Under the pieces are notes generated by a model that was given only the letters and a program-made list of their open reading frames with translations, made no database searches and had not been told where the DNA came from. A stretch of DNA of 64,000 nucleotides from Branchinecta lynchi (taxonomy: Eukaryota > Arthropoda > Branchiopoda > Anostraca > Branchinectidae), in contig JAKZAP010000001.1 in assembly GCA_023053575.1 (NCBI GenBank), positions 15,144,849-15,208,848 on the forward strand, written 5' to 3'. This document shows, one piece after another, positions 32,384 to 42,702 of the stretch. The first letter of the stretch is position 1. The number at the start of each line of letters is the position of its first letter. The position numbers were made by a program, and so were the translations under genes.

Positions 32384-32581
32384 CAGGCCTGTATCCAGGA
32401 ATTTATTTCGGGGGGGGGGGGGGGCGTTTCGGGGGGGGGGGGGGGGGGGGTGGTGCCTGCTGGTCGGACAAAAAACACATAGATCAGAGGGAAAAGCCTA
32501 TAAAAATCGTTATTTTTGTATGTTTCCGGGGGGGGGGGGAGTTTCAACCCCCTAACCCCCCCCCCCCTTGATACGGCCGTG
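32384..32581. mobile_element. hAT-like G-run MITE, copy B (198 bp)
   Basis: Exact 8-bp duplication ATCTACCT at 32376-32383 and 32582-32589. Ends CAGGCCTGTATCCAGG and TTGATACGGCCGTG. Interior as in copy A (GGTGCCTGCTGGTCGGAC, ATCAGAGGGAAAAGCCTA). Three long G runs and one C run. Confidence 0.85.
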
Positions 32582-32639
32582 ATCTACCTTCAAGTGATCT
32601 AGTACCACTCCTCTAGCGCATGAATTCCATGCGAAGTCC

Positions 32640-33018
32640 CGGAAATGATGATCACAGTTGATACCGTATCACGTTTTCACCACTCTTTCACCGCATTTTC
32701 CGGTCATCACACCTTTATTGAAGCTTTTATTGATTTTAGCTTAATAAGTCTCTCCATAACGTATAAAAAAGCAACTACGAGAGTTTGGCAAGGTTGGTTA
32801 GTTTGGGCATGGCACATACAGAACATTTTTTGTAAGTTGAGTTATGAAGAAAGGGGTGTGTATCGGTATTTTATAATATTATAAGAAATTTCTTTGTTGG
32901 ATTAATTTGGAAATTTTTGTTCATTGAAGTTAGTTTTTCTTTTTTTTCTTTTTTGTATTTGTATTAACCATGGCCCTTTAGGGCTTTCAGTGTTAATAAA
33001 TATCTATCTAATATCTAT
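32640..33018 (+). mobile_element. LINE 3' end remnant
   Basis: A stem-loop GGCCCTTTAGGGC (32972-32984) is followed by AATAAATATCTATCTAATATC, an AT-rich repeated tail as in other LINE ends here. No reverse transcriptase is recognised upstream, so the left limit is uncertain. Confidence 0.45.
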
Positions 33019-33440
33019 AGCCTACTTGCTGATAAATGCAGGAACCTACGATACATTAAATTTGTGAGTAATTTGTATTTCTTATTTTAGTTAAATTTTG
33101 TAATTATTTGTTAGGTATTCTGCCCGACAAGTAGCCGATGGTGAGTTGCCCTAGCTTTCCCTTAGGGTTTTTATTGGGTGGTTTTTCTGACCAATCCTTG
33201 TCAAAGCTCGAATGGTTTGTGGGCCGGTTGCCCATTTACTAACGAGTCATGAAATTATTATTTTGTTGTTATATTTCAAATTAGGATTGATTTTCTTTTC
33301 GCCTTTTCTTAGTTAATTATTTTTATCTATTTATATTATGTTTATATTTTATGTTTGGTTTGTCATTCCTTTACCCTGTATTTATCTTTGTTCCTAAAGA
33401 AATGTTAAAATTAAACCTTATAAAAAAGAATATATGCTAG

Positions 33441-33586
33441 CAAGGCAGGGGGGGTAGGGGGTTGGCCCCCCTCCTCTCGAAACATACAAAAGTAATCATT
33501 TTCATAGGCTTTTCCCTCTGATTTATGTCGTTTTTGCACTTTTGTGTCCAACCTGCAGGCAACCCCCCCCCCCCCCGAAAGGCAAC

Positions 33587-33618
<32 letters not shown>

Positions 33619-33640
33619 TAAATTCCTGGACACGGGCCTG
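33441..33640. mobile_element. hAT-like G-run MITE, copy C (200 bp, inverted)
   Basis: Exact 8-bp duplication TATGCTAG at 33433-33440 and 33641-33648. It ends CAAGGCAGGGG and CACGGGCCTG, and its interior is the inverse of copies A and B (TAGGCTTTTCCCTCTGAT). A C run of about 25 lies near the right end. Confidence 0.85.
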
Positions 33641-33686
33641 TATGCTAGAGATGTTCTTCAGAAATTCTATTTTTATTTGTTAGCGA

Positions 33687-34079
33687 TTGCCAGCCATAGG
33701 ACTGGAGTGCCTTAAATTTAATCTACTCCATCCCGTAATTGAAGTACGTTGCTGCGGGGATCTTTTGCGTTTGGTTTTGCCTGTTCGGAGTTGGCAAGGA
33801 GAGTCACGGCAGGACTCCGTCAAAACTCGGCAAGCTCTAATCTTTTGGCACGAGAGAATACATCTCCCGAGACTCATGCTGGAGTCTTCTGTAGGCTCAG
33901 TCCTGTTATTTAGCGGCCGACATGACTGTTTTGCATTCGACCATGAAGTGGCGAATGTGCCGACGGATGGATCTAAATTTATTGGAAATCCAGTATCGTG
34001 TTCCCGTTCCAGTGAGGAACTCTTTGTCCAACGAAATAAAATAGACGCGAGAACGAAAACAAGGTCTCTGGAATCTTGA
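33687..34079. other. Compositionally distinct stretch open on both strands
   Basis: GC-richer than its AT-rich flanks, with a 130-codon frame on + (33687-34079) and a 160-codon frame on - (33680-34162). Neither has a recognised domain, splice signals or a convincing start. It may be an exon-like or retroposed piece of unknown origin. Confidence 0.3.
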
Positions 34080-34162
34080 CGCTGGAAATTTATGTATAGT
34101 ATTTTAATAAAAATAATAATTTGTTTAGACGTGAACAAAGTGGAGATAAAAAAGAAAAACAA

Positions 34163-35439
34163 TAGTACTACAGAATAGACAAATCACCAAAAATAAAAAA
34201 GGATACATATTTTAAGTGCCGTCTACCGGAGACGAAAAGAAGGAAAGAACCTGGGACGGGCGAAGTGTCTAAGAGCATGAATTCTGCATTTGTAAGCAAA
34301 ACCCATGAAAAAAAAAATGATCGTGGGCCGTAGGCGAATATGAAACAGTTTAATTTGGCGAAAAGCATTTTTGCAATGTATAGTAAAGATGCCCAGTTTA
34401 AGGGTGTTAGGATATTGTAGGCAATCTTCTTGAGGAATAAATGATCATGCGTCCTTGGCGAATATGAAGACGTATAATGCGGCTAAAAGTTTATTTGGCA
34501 GTCAAGACACTGCTTAGTTGCCCTGACAGTAGTCTACAAAGAAGAAAGGAACGGTGCCTCTTTCCTCTTCCTAATATGCATGTGTTCACGTGAAGCGTCC
34601 CCCATTTTAGTATGCCTTTACCATGTTTACTATAGTTTTTGTTTTCAGCAGTCTTTCCCCCTGCACCACTTTCTCGTTTTCAGTCAATCTCTAAAAGCTG
34701 ATGTCAGCCGACTGCTCCAAGGTTCTAATTTGCTTAGATCACCCGCGTCTATCGATTACGCTGGCGCAAAAAAGTTCTTGACATCAAAACGCTCTCCTTG
34801 CGAAATCCATGGTATCACCGATGTAGGTATCGGCCCACACTTGGAGAATTTTATACAACGATATTCTTTTTGACAAAGCAATCATCAGACATGCAAGTGT
34901 CTCATTACAACTTTTTCACAAAAATACCCGTCCGACGTTACAACCGAAAGGCGACGAAATTCCATCGCATTGGCAAATTATATTTTGCGCTAAGCCCTAA
35001 ACAGAAGGTTCCGCCAGATTATAACACTGTTTCGACTGCAGTTATTACATCGTTTGGAGTTGAGCATTTGCTGTTAAACATATGAGATCTGCGATGATTA
35101 GTGCCTACAGCCGTCGTCTTCACAGCTCAATTAGACCCTATTCATATGCATAGCATACCACTGGCTCAGATGGCCAGTCTACCTGGGTGGTCAGTTTCCC
35201 TCAAGATGGAGCCCAAAGATTTACCTACGGATTCCAGTATGCTTAAATAAAACAACATGGTTGACCTCGGGCCGACTTTACCAATTTTTTTTTGTTTTTC
35301 CTTTTTAGTGGAGTGTTCCTTGGAACAATCCACTATTGCGAGCGCTGTAGCAGCTTTCGGTTTCCGGTTTTCACCATATTTTGTGGAGCTCATAACTCGT
35401 GAACTAGTGCAAGTATCAAGGTCAAACTTAGTATACTAG
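34163..35439. other. Unassigned intronic sequence
   Basis: Nothing recognised. Confidence 0.4.
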
Positions 35440-36130
35440 TAAGTACTGGGGTCTAGTTGTGCCCTTTGGGGGTCCCATCCCCACCCCAACTCGGTTCAGG
35501 GGCAAATGGCCCCAGATTGCCCAGTGAATAATGTTCACAGCTTGACCAGAAATGGATATAGGACGATAAAATTCCTTGTAAATGTAGATCCTAGGGCTGG
35601 GAAATTGCTTTGAAAGTTGCACTTCCCCCACCCACTATGTTCATGGGCAACTGGGCCCAGATTGCCCAGGAGTTAAGTTCGTTAACCGTGACAGGAATCA
35701 GCAGGTATAAAGTTGAAACTTGGTAGGATTGTGAACATTGGGGTCTCTTTTTACTTTTTGCTGATCCCAAACCCCACCCCCACTTGGTTCAGGGTCAATT
35801 GGGCCCAGATGGCCCATTTTTTTTTATGTTTTTAACTTGACAATAACTGGAAATAAGTCAATGAAATTCCTTTGTGCTTTTGGATAATAGGGGGTTGGGA
35901 ACAGTTGAACCACCCCCACCCTCCCCGTTCATGGACAAGTGGGACCAACATGCCCATGAAAATAGTTTTTGACCCGTGACTGGAATCAGACTCTAAGCTG
36001 GTACATTTGAGGAAGAAGAGGTGTAAATACGCATTTGATGGGTGACGACCCCCCCCCCCCTTCGCTGCTCCCATTCAGGTAGCTGGGCCCATTATTTCCC
36101 ATGAGTTAAGTTTGTCTATGACAGGTCTCA
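35440..36130. repeat. Tandem array of about 147-bp units, five copies
   Basis: Each unit holds a C/A-rich run (CCCCACCCCCACTTGGTTCA), then GGGCAA.TGGGCCCAGATTGC, CCA, an A/T segment and (T)GAC.GGAAT. The GGGCCCAGAT-type words lie near 35510, 35657, 35804, 35945 and 36090. Units are 20-30 percent diverged by eye. No protein is recognised. Confidence 0.7.
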
Positions 36131-36281
36131 AGTCCAACTCTGGTATATTTGGGGAGAAATATATGGATGAGGATTTGGTGTAACAAATACAAATAAGACG
36201 ACGGTTACTTTATTCTTTAATGGACAGTTGGAAACTGGACTGTTTTGCCATATGATCGATGGTATGCCGTTCTTAATGAAT

Positions 36282-36323
36282 TGTGACAAAGGGCTGCTAG
36301 GCTGTGACAAAGGGCTGCTAGGC
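36282..36323. repeat. 21-bp perfect tandem duplication
   Basis: TGTGACAAAGGGCTGCTAGG plus C occurs twice without change (36282-36302, 36303-36323). A fragment of a third copy follows. Confidence 0.85.
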
Positions 36324-36329
36324 TGCTAC

Positions 36330-37848
36330 GATTTAGTTTATTGCACTTGTTATTACCTTGTTAATGGAAAAGAGGCTCAAAGGGTGGGACTGGCTGACAG
36401 ACCATTCAGTGTTCGAACTCAAGCCATTCGTGCAAGATCTTCAACATTTCTTTGGATTTATACTGCCGGTTTGTTTACTTTAAAAGCTTTTAAAGTGGGA
36501 TGATTACAAATTAGGTTATTTCAATACTTGTTTGGTTGTTGGGGATGAGAAATGTCTTGGTTCTAAAGCTATTTATATATAAAATGTGATACATATTTTA
36601 CTTTTACACTCCACGTCTGAGCGCTTGCGCACTTGTTTCGTCATTTGTTACTTTGAAAGCAGCTTTGGGGAAAGCAGTCAGCCGGGAGGATTTCAATAGC
36701 AGTAACTTTCAAAATTAAAGGGGTTGTATCATAAACATTCTATCCGTTGCAAAGTCTAGACTCTGAAATCAAAGGCCCAAGGCCCCGACCCAAGGCCCAA
36801 GGTGAAGTCACGACTCGATCCGATCGCTGGGTTATCTAGTGGCGCATTTCGGAAGCACAAGAGGTGAGGAGGCTGGGATCATAGTTTGACTATGGAACTG
36901 ACAAAATGTGTTGTTGTTTTTTTTAGCAGGTTTATGGAAAATGTGTAGAAAAATCAAACTAATTACCAGCTTTATTGATTTTGTTTTCTGTTTTTTTCTT
37001 GCTAATTCTCGGAAGTCCAAAGAAGAAAGGGTTTGAACTAGATCACAATAAGCACACGCAGTAAATTATGCTAAATTCGTAATAGTGATTTCTTGAAGCT
37101 TCTGAAATTGTAAAATAAACAAAAATATCAAACTGGCCGATGATTTCCTTTTCCGACATATGTAAAAGTGCACTTGGTGATGTAGCCTACTTAGTTGTAT
37201 TAATCCTCTGAAGGGCAACTCGATCTTCTCGAGGGTTTAGTACCCTTTGAACCTCCAGCGGGAGATCACTGAATAATTAATGAGCAATACCCACCTTGCT
37301 TTGAAGAGTGAATTGTGTTCAAGTAATTTGTGGATAACGTTGACTACCGTGAGGATTTTGAAGAAAACAAAGGTAGCAGTGTCCGCAAAAATCTGACGAA
37401 TCGAAAGATGATGGTATCTCCCAGCTTATCTGCCCACGTGAACCAAATTCTTTAATCTTATGGTAACTTTCAACCTTCTGTAAACACAGTTCCTGAGAGT
37501 CGCATTTATTTTTAAGAAGTTTGCGGTTGCGCAGAAAAAAAATGTTCGAGTAGGCTGCGAATTGCAATAAAGAATGCAGTTCCTGCGTACTTATGCCTTC
37601 CTAATCCTAACTAATATTCATATTTTCTTCCTATCGTTGTCACCCAGCGTCAAGGCCAGACAAAATTTCTGGCACCAAACAGCTCGCCAAACAGCATTGT
37701 GATGTATAGCAACACGTTTCAAGCAAGAAAGACAATAAAATTAACAAATATTATTGTGTATATTCGTTGTATCAGTGTAAAGTGCAGTGTTGTTAAACAA
37801 TAGTTCATTAACCTCTTTTTCTATTAACAAATAAATAAAAAAATAAAA
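36330..37848. other. Unassigned intronic sequence
   Basis: No element recognised; a short CAAGGCCC repeat lies near 36775-36802. Confidence 0.4.
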
Positions 37849-38325
37849 TATTTCCTTCAGCCCAAGCTGACTGCGAATCATTGTTGACAGTGCAAAACGG
37901 ATACTTTAGCTGCCATTTGCTAGAGCTATATTTTGACCTTTCCTCTTGAGGCTCAAGATGGAAAATAAAAAGAAACAAGTTGGAAAATGAAGAAATAGCG
38001 AAAGATTCTAGCTGAAGTATATGATGTGAATTTCTTCGGGAAAGTTGCTTGTAGTTAAAGCTGGTGGATTTCATTCACAAAATCAAAATGTGGAAAAATC
38101 TCTACCGTCTCAGCGACCCAATCGAGCAGCAACAACAGCAGCCGTATCCAGAATGAAATCGCAGCACCAGCTTTATTTTCCCAAAGACATTCACAAAATC
38201 AGATACTTCATCTGGAATCATTCGTTCGTTTTTCAGCTTGAGGGTGTAAGCCTGAAAAGGATCTCTGCCAAGAAGTGCCGAAATATAGCTCCAATAAAAT
38301 GCAGCTGACTATCCGTTTTGCACTT
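37849..38325. mobile_element. Foldback element of the hammerhead-like family, copy 2
   Basis: The left end (CCTTCAGCCCAAGCTGACTG, GTGCAAAACGGATAC, AGAGCTATATTTTGACC) is the inverse of the right end (GCCGAAATATAGCTCC, CAGCTGACTATCCGTTTTGC). The interior has CTGGTGGATTTCATTC and CGAGCAGCAACAACAGCAGC, shared with 51860-51910. The core at 38252-38283 reads CTGAAAA..GAAA, with one conserved G lost, so any ribozyme here would be inactive. Confidence 0.7.
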
Positions 38326-40283
38326 TCAAATATGAAAGCGTTCAAAATATTCGCGAGGATGGAGTTTAAAATATGACAAACTATAGCGTTCAAATATTCG
38401 CGAGGTCTGGTATTTGACGTCTAAAATTTTAGAACGTGTCATTGAAGATGATTCATTGAGCTCAGAGAAGGAATTTAGGAATTTAAAGCAGTGATCGTAA
38501 GCTCAGGCTAGACTAGGGCTAGAAACAGCCTGCAATAATACAGTGCTGATCAGCAACTACTTAGCCGGGTGAAAAAAAAAACCCAGAGCCATAGATTTCC
38601 ATCGGCACCAAACCAGAATGTCCGGCGCGATTTCGACAGGGGGCTGAAACGTTTTGGTTTCGAGTAATTCTATGAATATACTTTGATGGTTCACGAAGGG
38701 CAAGCAAATCTCAGTGCGATAGAAACACCACTTACCTTTTTCACCGAGGAGGTAGTTCCGACACGAATCCACGTTTCTATTTTAGTCAAAATGGATCAGA
38801 CTTCTTTAGTGCATATTTTTGTAATGATACTATGTAATGATAAGTTTTGTCGTCGAAGTTTTGGTGAAGGCTAGCCAAATCATAATTAGGCAAAATGCCT
38901 GCTTCTTCATTTATAACCAAGATTTTTTTTTTTTAACGATGCGGAATAGTGTTTTAGTTCAGACACTGCGAAAAAATACGGATTATTTGGAAAATCTTAA
39001 AAAATTATTGTCTTAAAAGGAAAACCAAACAAGGACAAACAGAGATCATACAATCCGAAACTGACACATAAGAAAAATAAAATAACTCTTTATCTCAGAG
39101 CCTTTTGGGAATATTGAGTGATATTCTGTGTCAGTGTTATGTTTCTTTTTATTTTCTGTTTTTCTCGGCTTTCAAGCCCTAAGCCTAGATGGGGCAGACC
39201 CGAGATCTTACATCATAGGTTTTTCGAGAGAGGAGCTCTATTTTTAAATACTCATTTTTCCGTAATGTCACCATACCACACAATTTGTATGTAGAAAAAC
39301 CGGAGTATCCGATTTAGGCAATTAATGATTTTTTTTTCGCACAGCCGAGTAATTGCATTTGGACAGTTTATACAAAACAGATAAAGAACTCATATCGAGA
39401 AATACACAACGGCATTTGCACAGTATTGAAATTATATATTTAAAAAACAAAACAAAAAATATAGCCTACATAACAACCAAAAAGAGAAATAAATGCATAA
39501 CAAGAAATACACGAAAAAACACTGAGTTCTCTGAATTAATAATGTGTTGAAAGTGAAGGTAAATGAGTTAGTCTACATCAAAAGCAAAAATCCCATATTA
39601 TTTGCAAATAGACGGATATTCTTATTGTTGTCGCTGTGTTGGGCTCCTTGCCTACTAGGACAAATAGCTAAGTACTAAGCAGTGAGCATAACTTTGTCGC
39701 CCAGGAGTACAAATTCAGACTTCAACAGACGCTTTGCAATTATAACTGACGGATTTAGTGCTAAAACCTCTGTTGAATAACAACATTCCCAAGGGTCTGC
39801 GCGCAATTAAGTCATTCGTTTCTGAATAACGATGCTTCTACCTGGGAGGTGAGTTGCCGGCGCGCTGCTCTGACTGACCATATCTAAAACTACAACTACT
39901 GCTTTAATTTCCCACTAAAAAACAGATCACGCCACTTATTCTCACGGACTGGTCACGGATGGTGTCGATGCTGGCCAGGTTTTGCAAAGGAAATTTTGAA
40001 GAGATACTTGTGTGGAAAAATCCCGCGATTCCCCACGTCAATGCTCATAACGTCATGAGTCCTGGTCTTGGCCTGGCTGACTGAATTTGACAGCGGAAAA
40101 TGGATAGGAATAGGCCTTCGAGCCAAATTTTCGGAGACCTTTCAGTAAACAGCAATACGGAAAATAACTAAAGGTTGAAGTCAGCTCATTGTAGCAGACA
40201 TAGTATCAGACGTTTATAACGATCCCACTGTTAAAGACCAAGATGGTGAAAAAAGGAATTACTATTCTGCTTGGCTTTCCAGT
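38326..40283. other. Unassigned intronic sequence
   Basis: Includes a short direct repeat of GCGTTCAAA(A)TATTCGCGAGG at 38339-38358 and 38388-38404. No gene or element recognised. Confidence 0.4.
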
Positions 40284-40304
40284 TTGTCCAGCTTCAAGGA
40301 CGCA

Positions 40305-40886
40305 ATGCCAGTGCCGTCTTTTAATTTTAATGGTTCCTATAGGCCATACATGGATTTTTGCCCTTTCCATGGGTCAAAACGCCAGCACATTAGCAAACAT
40401 GACTCTTGGCGTATTATAAGCATTAAGAAATACAAGCAGTGGTCATTAACCAACAGTTTAGCACTTTCGGCCGCAATTCAAAGAAGACAAATAATTAATA
40501 ACACCATCCATATCGATCGAATTCAAAACAACATTTTCTTCATCAACCATTTACTCCGGCCGTTTGGCCTCCCAACTGCCCAGTCTGCCCTAGCCCCCCG
40601 CACTGCCATAACCTGCCTAAGGGTAAAGACGGCACTGGGTAAAAACTACACTATCGCCATATATGTGGCATTACGATACCGTATGGGTTGTAGCCTTTCA
40701 GTAAAGTTACCCGTATTTGGCGATCCTGGGTGTTGTAGCTGCTCATTGCCTGGCGACAAAACCCGACGGACGACACTGTGTCACCCATCTCGGTTTTCTG
40801 TCCATGTCCGAATGCTTGTAACCAGGGCGAGTCCCGACTCTCTCCTTGGCGACCAAAATAACCGATACGTTCCTGGTCAGCTTTGA
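40305..40886 (+). CDS. Unrecognised open reading frame, 193 codons
   Basis: An uninterrupted frame from an ATG at 40305 (open from 40284) to a stop at 40884-40886, long for this AT-rich intron. It has no recognised domain, signal peptide or repeat. A second frame is open on the minus strand over 40651-40965. It may be chance, a piece of an unknown element, or an unknown gene; nothing in the context supports expression. Confidence 0.2.
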   Translation: MPVPSFNFNGSYRPYMDFCPFHGSKRQHISKHDSWRIISIKKYKQWSLTNSLALSAAIQRRQIINNTIHIDRIQNNIFFINHLLRPFGLPTAQSALAPRTAITCLRVKTALGKNYTIAIYVALRYRMGCSLSVKLPVFGDPGCCSCSLPGDKTRRTTLCHPSRFSVHVRMLVTRASPDSLLGDQNNRYVPGQL

Positions 40887-40971
40887 TGCTACCGTCCCCA
40901 GTCATGCTTTTCAGTGACCCCAAGGGTTGGCAGGAAGGATTTGTTTTCCAGATCTGCTTCTTCAATGACTA

Positions 40972-41135
40972 CACTGTAAAAAAAATTCTCCGAGAAAGGA
41001 TTAAAGTTAATTGCAGCATTTGCTGCTGGGATTAATCTACTGGGATAAGGTTAACCCGAATTAGAAATAATCTTATCTCAGCAGAGACAGTATTAATCCC
41101 GTAGTAAATACTGCAAGATTTTTTTTTTCACAGTG
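40972..41135. mobile_element. Tc1/mariner-like MITE, copy A (164 bp)
   Basis: Flanked by TA on both sides (40970-40971, 41136-41137). It starts CACTGTAAAAAA and ends TTTTTTCACAGTG. The inverted arms extend inward (GCAGCATTTGCTGCTGGGAT against ATCCCGTAGTAAATACTGC). Confidence 0.75.
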
Positions 41136-41239
41136 TAGTCCTCTCCTTAACCTTTGTTTAAATAACCCAAACAATTGCAAACAATCCAAAACTGCAGATC
41201 CGAATAACTTTGACAAACGCGTGCACGAAAATGCATACA

Positions 41240-41480
41240 TCCTAAATAATAAATACTCCTTGAGACCAAGCTGACTGGGAAACATCTATCTGACTATGGC
41301 CAAAAACAGAAAGTCCGCTACGATGTTCGGTAGCGATATTTTGGCCCTTCTTTGCAACGGCCCTCTTCAGACTGTTACTAGGCTGGAAGGAGACATTTGA
41401 CGGCAGGTTCGTATCTTCCATTCCATCAACAGCCTGACGAGGACACTTGCCAAGAAGCGCCGAATCGCTTCCGGGCATCG
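41240..41480. mobile_element. Foldback element of the hammerhead-like family, copy 3
   Basis: The left side (CTTGAGACCAAGCTGACTGG, GCGATATTTTGGCCCTTCTT, CTCTTCAGACTGTT) is inverse to the right side (AACAGCCTGACGAGGACACT, TGCCAAGAAGCGCCGAA). The + strand core at 41434-41464 has CTGACGA but GAAT in place of GAAA. The minus-strand core has CTGAAGA and AAAA. Both are one base from consensus. Confidence 0.65.
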
Positions 41481-42700
41481 TAGGTGACTTTCCCTTTAGC
41501 CATTGTCTAGTAACAGACAAAACATATACAAGAAAAATAAGAATTAGATAACCAAAAGGGATTTCTGGTTCACCCCTGATTTTTTTTAAATCAAATTGTC
41601 TTTCCTCACCGTCCATTATTTGTTATGTTCATCATTTATGTTCAATATCGTTCCATGTTAATCACGCCGGTAGTTTTCGACGAACAACTATTTCGCCACA
41701 TCATTCGACGCTTCAAAATTCGATCGTTGATGAGATTTTCCATCACGAAGAACGCGCCGGGCAACAAGTTGCAGCCCTCTTGGAAACCGCAGGCTATTTT
41801 TGGACTTTCCCTCGAGACAAACTTGCGCTTTATCTACTGTCAATCATCACTCAAGTTTTGCCATATCCCAGCGCGAATGAGGAATATCATATTCTGTCGA
41901 TCCCACAAAACAAATGTTCTATTCTGAAACAAAATGGAAAGAAAATAAATGTGTATGACATTTTAATATTTGAAAAATGTATATATATTTGCTGACAAAA
42001 AATATGGTTTCTTTGAAAAAAGGAGTATGAAATGCTCGATTTTTTTTTTATTTGAAAGAATTAGAGATAACAGTTTATGAAGAAAAGTTTGAATTTTGTT
42101 TAGAAAGATTCGAGTAGGTGACATTCAGTAGCTTATAAAAATTAAACGAAGAATAATTCCACAAATTCCCGAAAGGGTCCGTCTCAATCCATGGTATGAA
42201 ATAGAAAACCGTGATTTCCGGGGTTGTTTCTTGATCAGCTAGTTATCCCTCGAAGATGATGTGCGGGGGATAAATATAAATTCGGACATTTTGGTTGCAC
42301 TTCCAGCAAACCGTCCTCAGACGGCAGAAAAACCCCGAAAATCACGGTTTTCTATGTCTTTCGTAATGAATAGTCAGCTTAGCTTCAACCCTTATATTAT
42401 CCATGGTATAATATCAGAATGCCAAGCGGTCCTGCTAGTACCTAACCTATGCGACGCAATGAATATTAAATTATGCCACGTCACATTATTGCGAGGGAAA
42501 ATAAAGATGGGCCGAGTGGCATGATGATCTGTAAATATAGTGCATGCAGTATTGAAAAAAAAATTCTTAACTATTCAGGCTCCACAACTTCGGCTCGATT
42601 TCAGCTTCTTCAGTAAACTCATTCTTGTGAGTTCGAGTGGACAGCACTTTTTTTTAGTGTAAGGCGGCATAATAAGTAATTATCCATCATTTCTTCACAA
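41481..42700. other. Unassigned intronic sequence
   Basis: An imperfect inverted pair AAACCGTGATTTCCGGGG (42207) and CCCCGAAAATCACGGTTTTC (42332) delimits about 150 bases and may be a further small palindromic element. No gene is recognised. Confidence 0.4.
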
Positions 42701-42702
42701 TA

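Noticed and set aside
32143..32571. 142-codon glycine-run protein
   Set aside because: Its glycines are the G homopolymers of an hAT-like MITE and its first part is the 500-bp dispersed repeat.
33541..33614. Long C runs as assembly gaps or artefacts
   Set aside because: The MITE around them has exact duplications on both sides, so the locus is real, though the precise run length may not be reliable.
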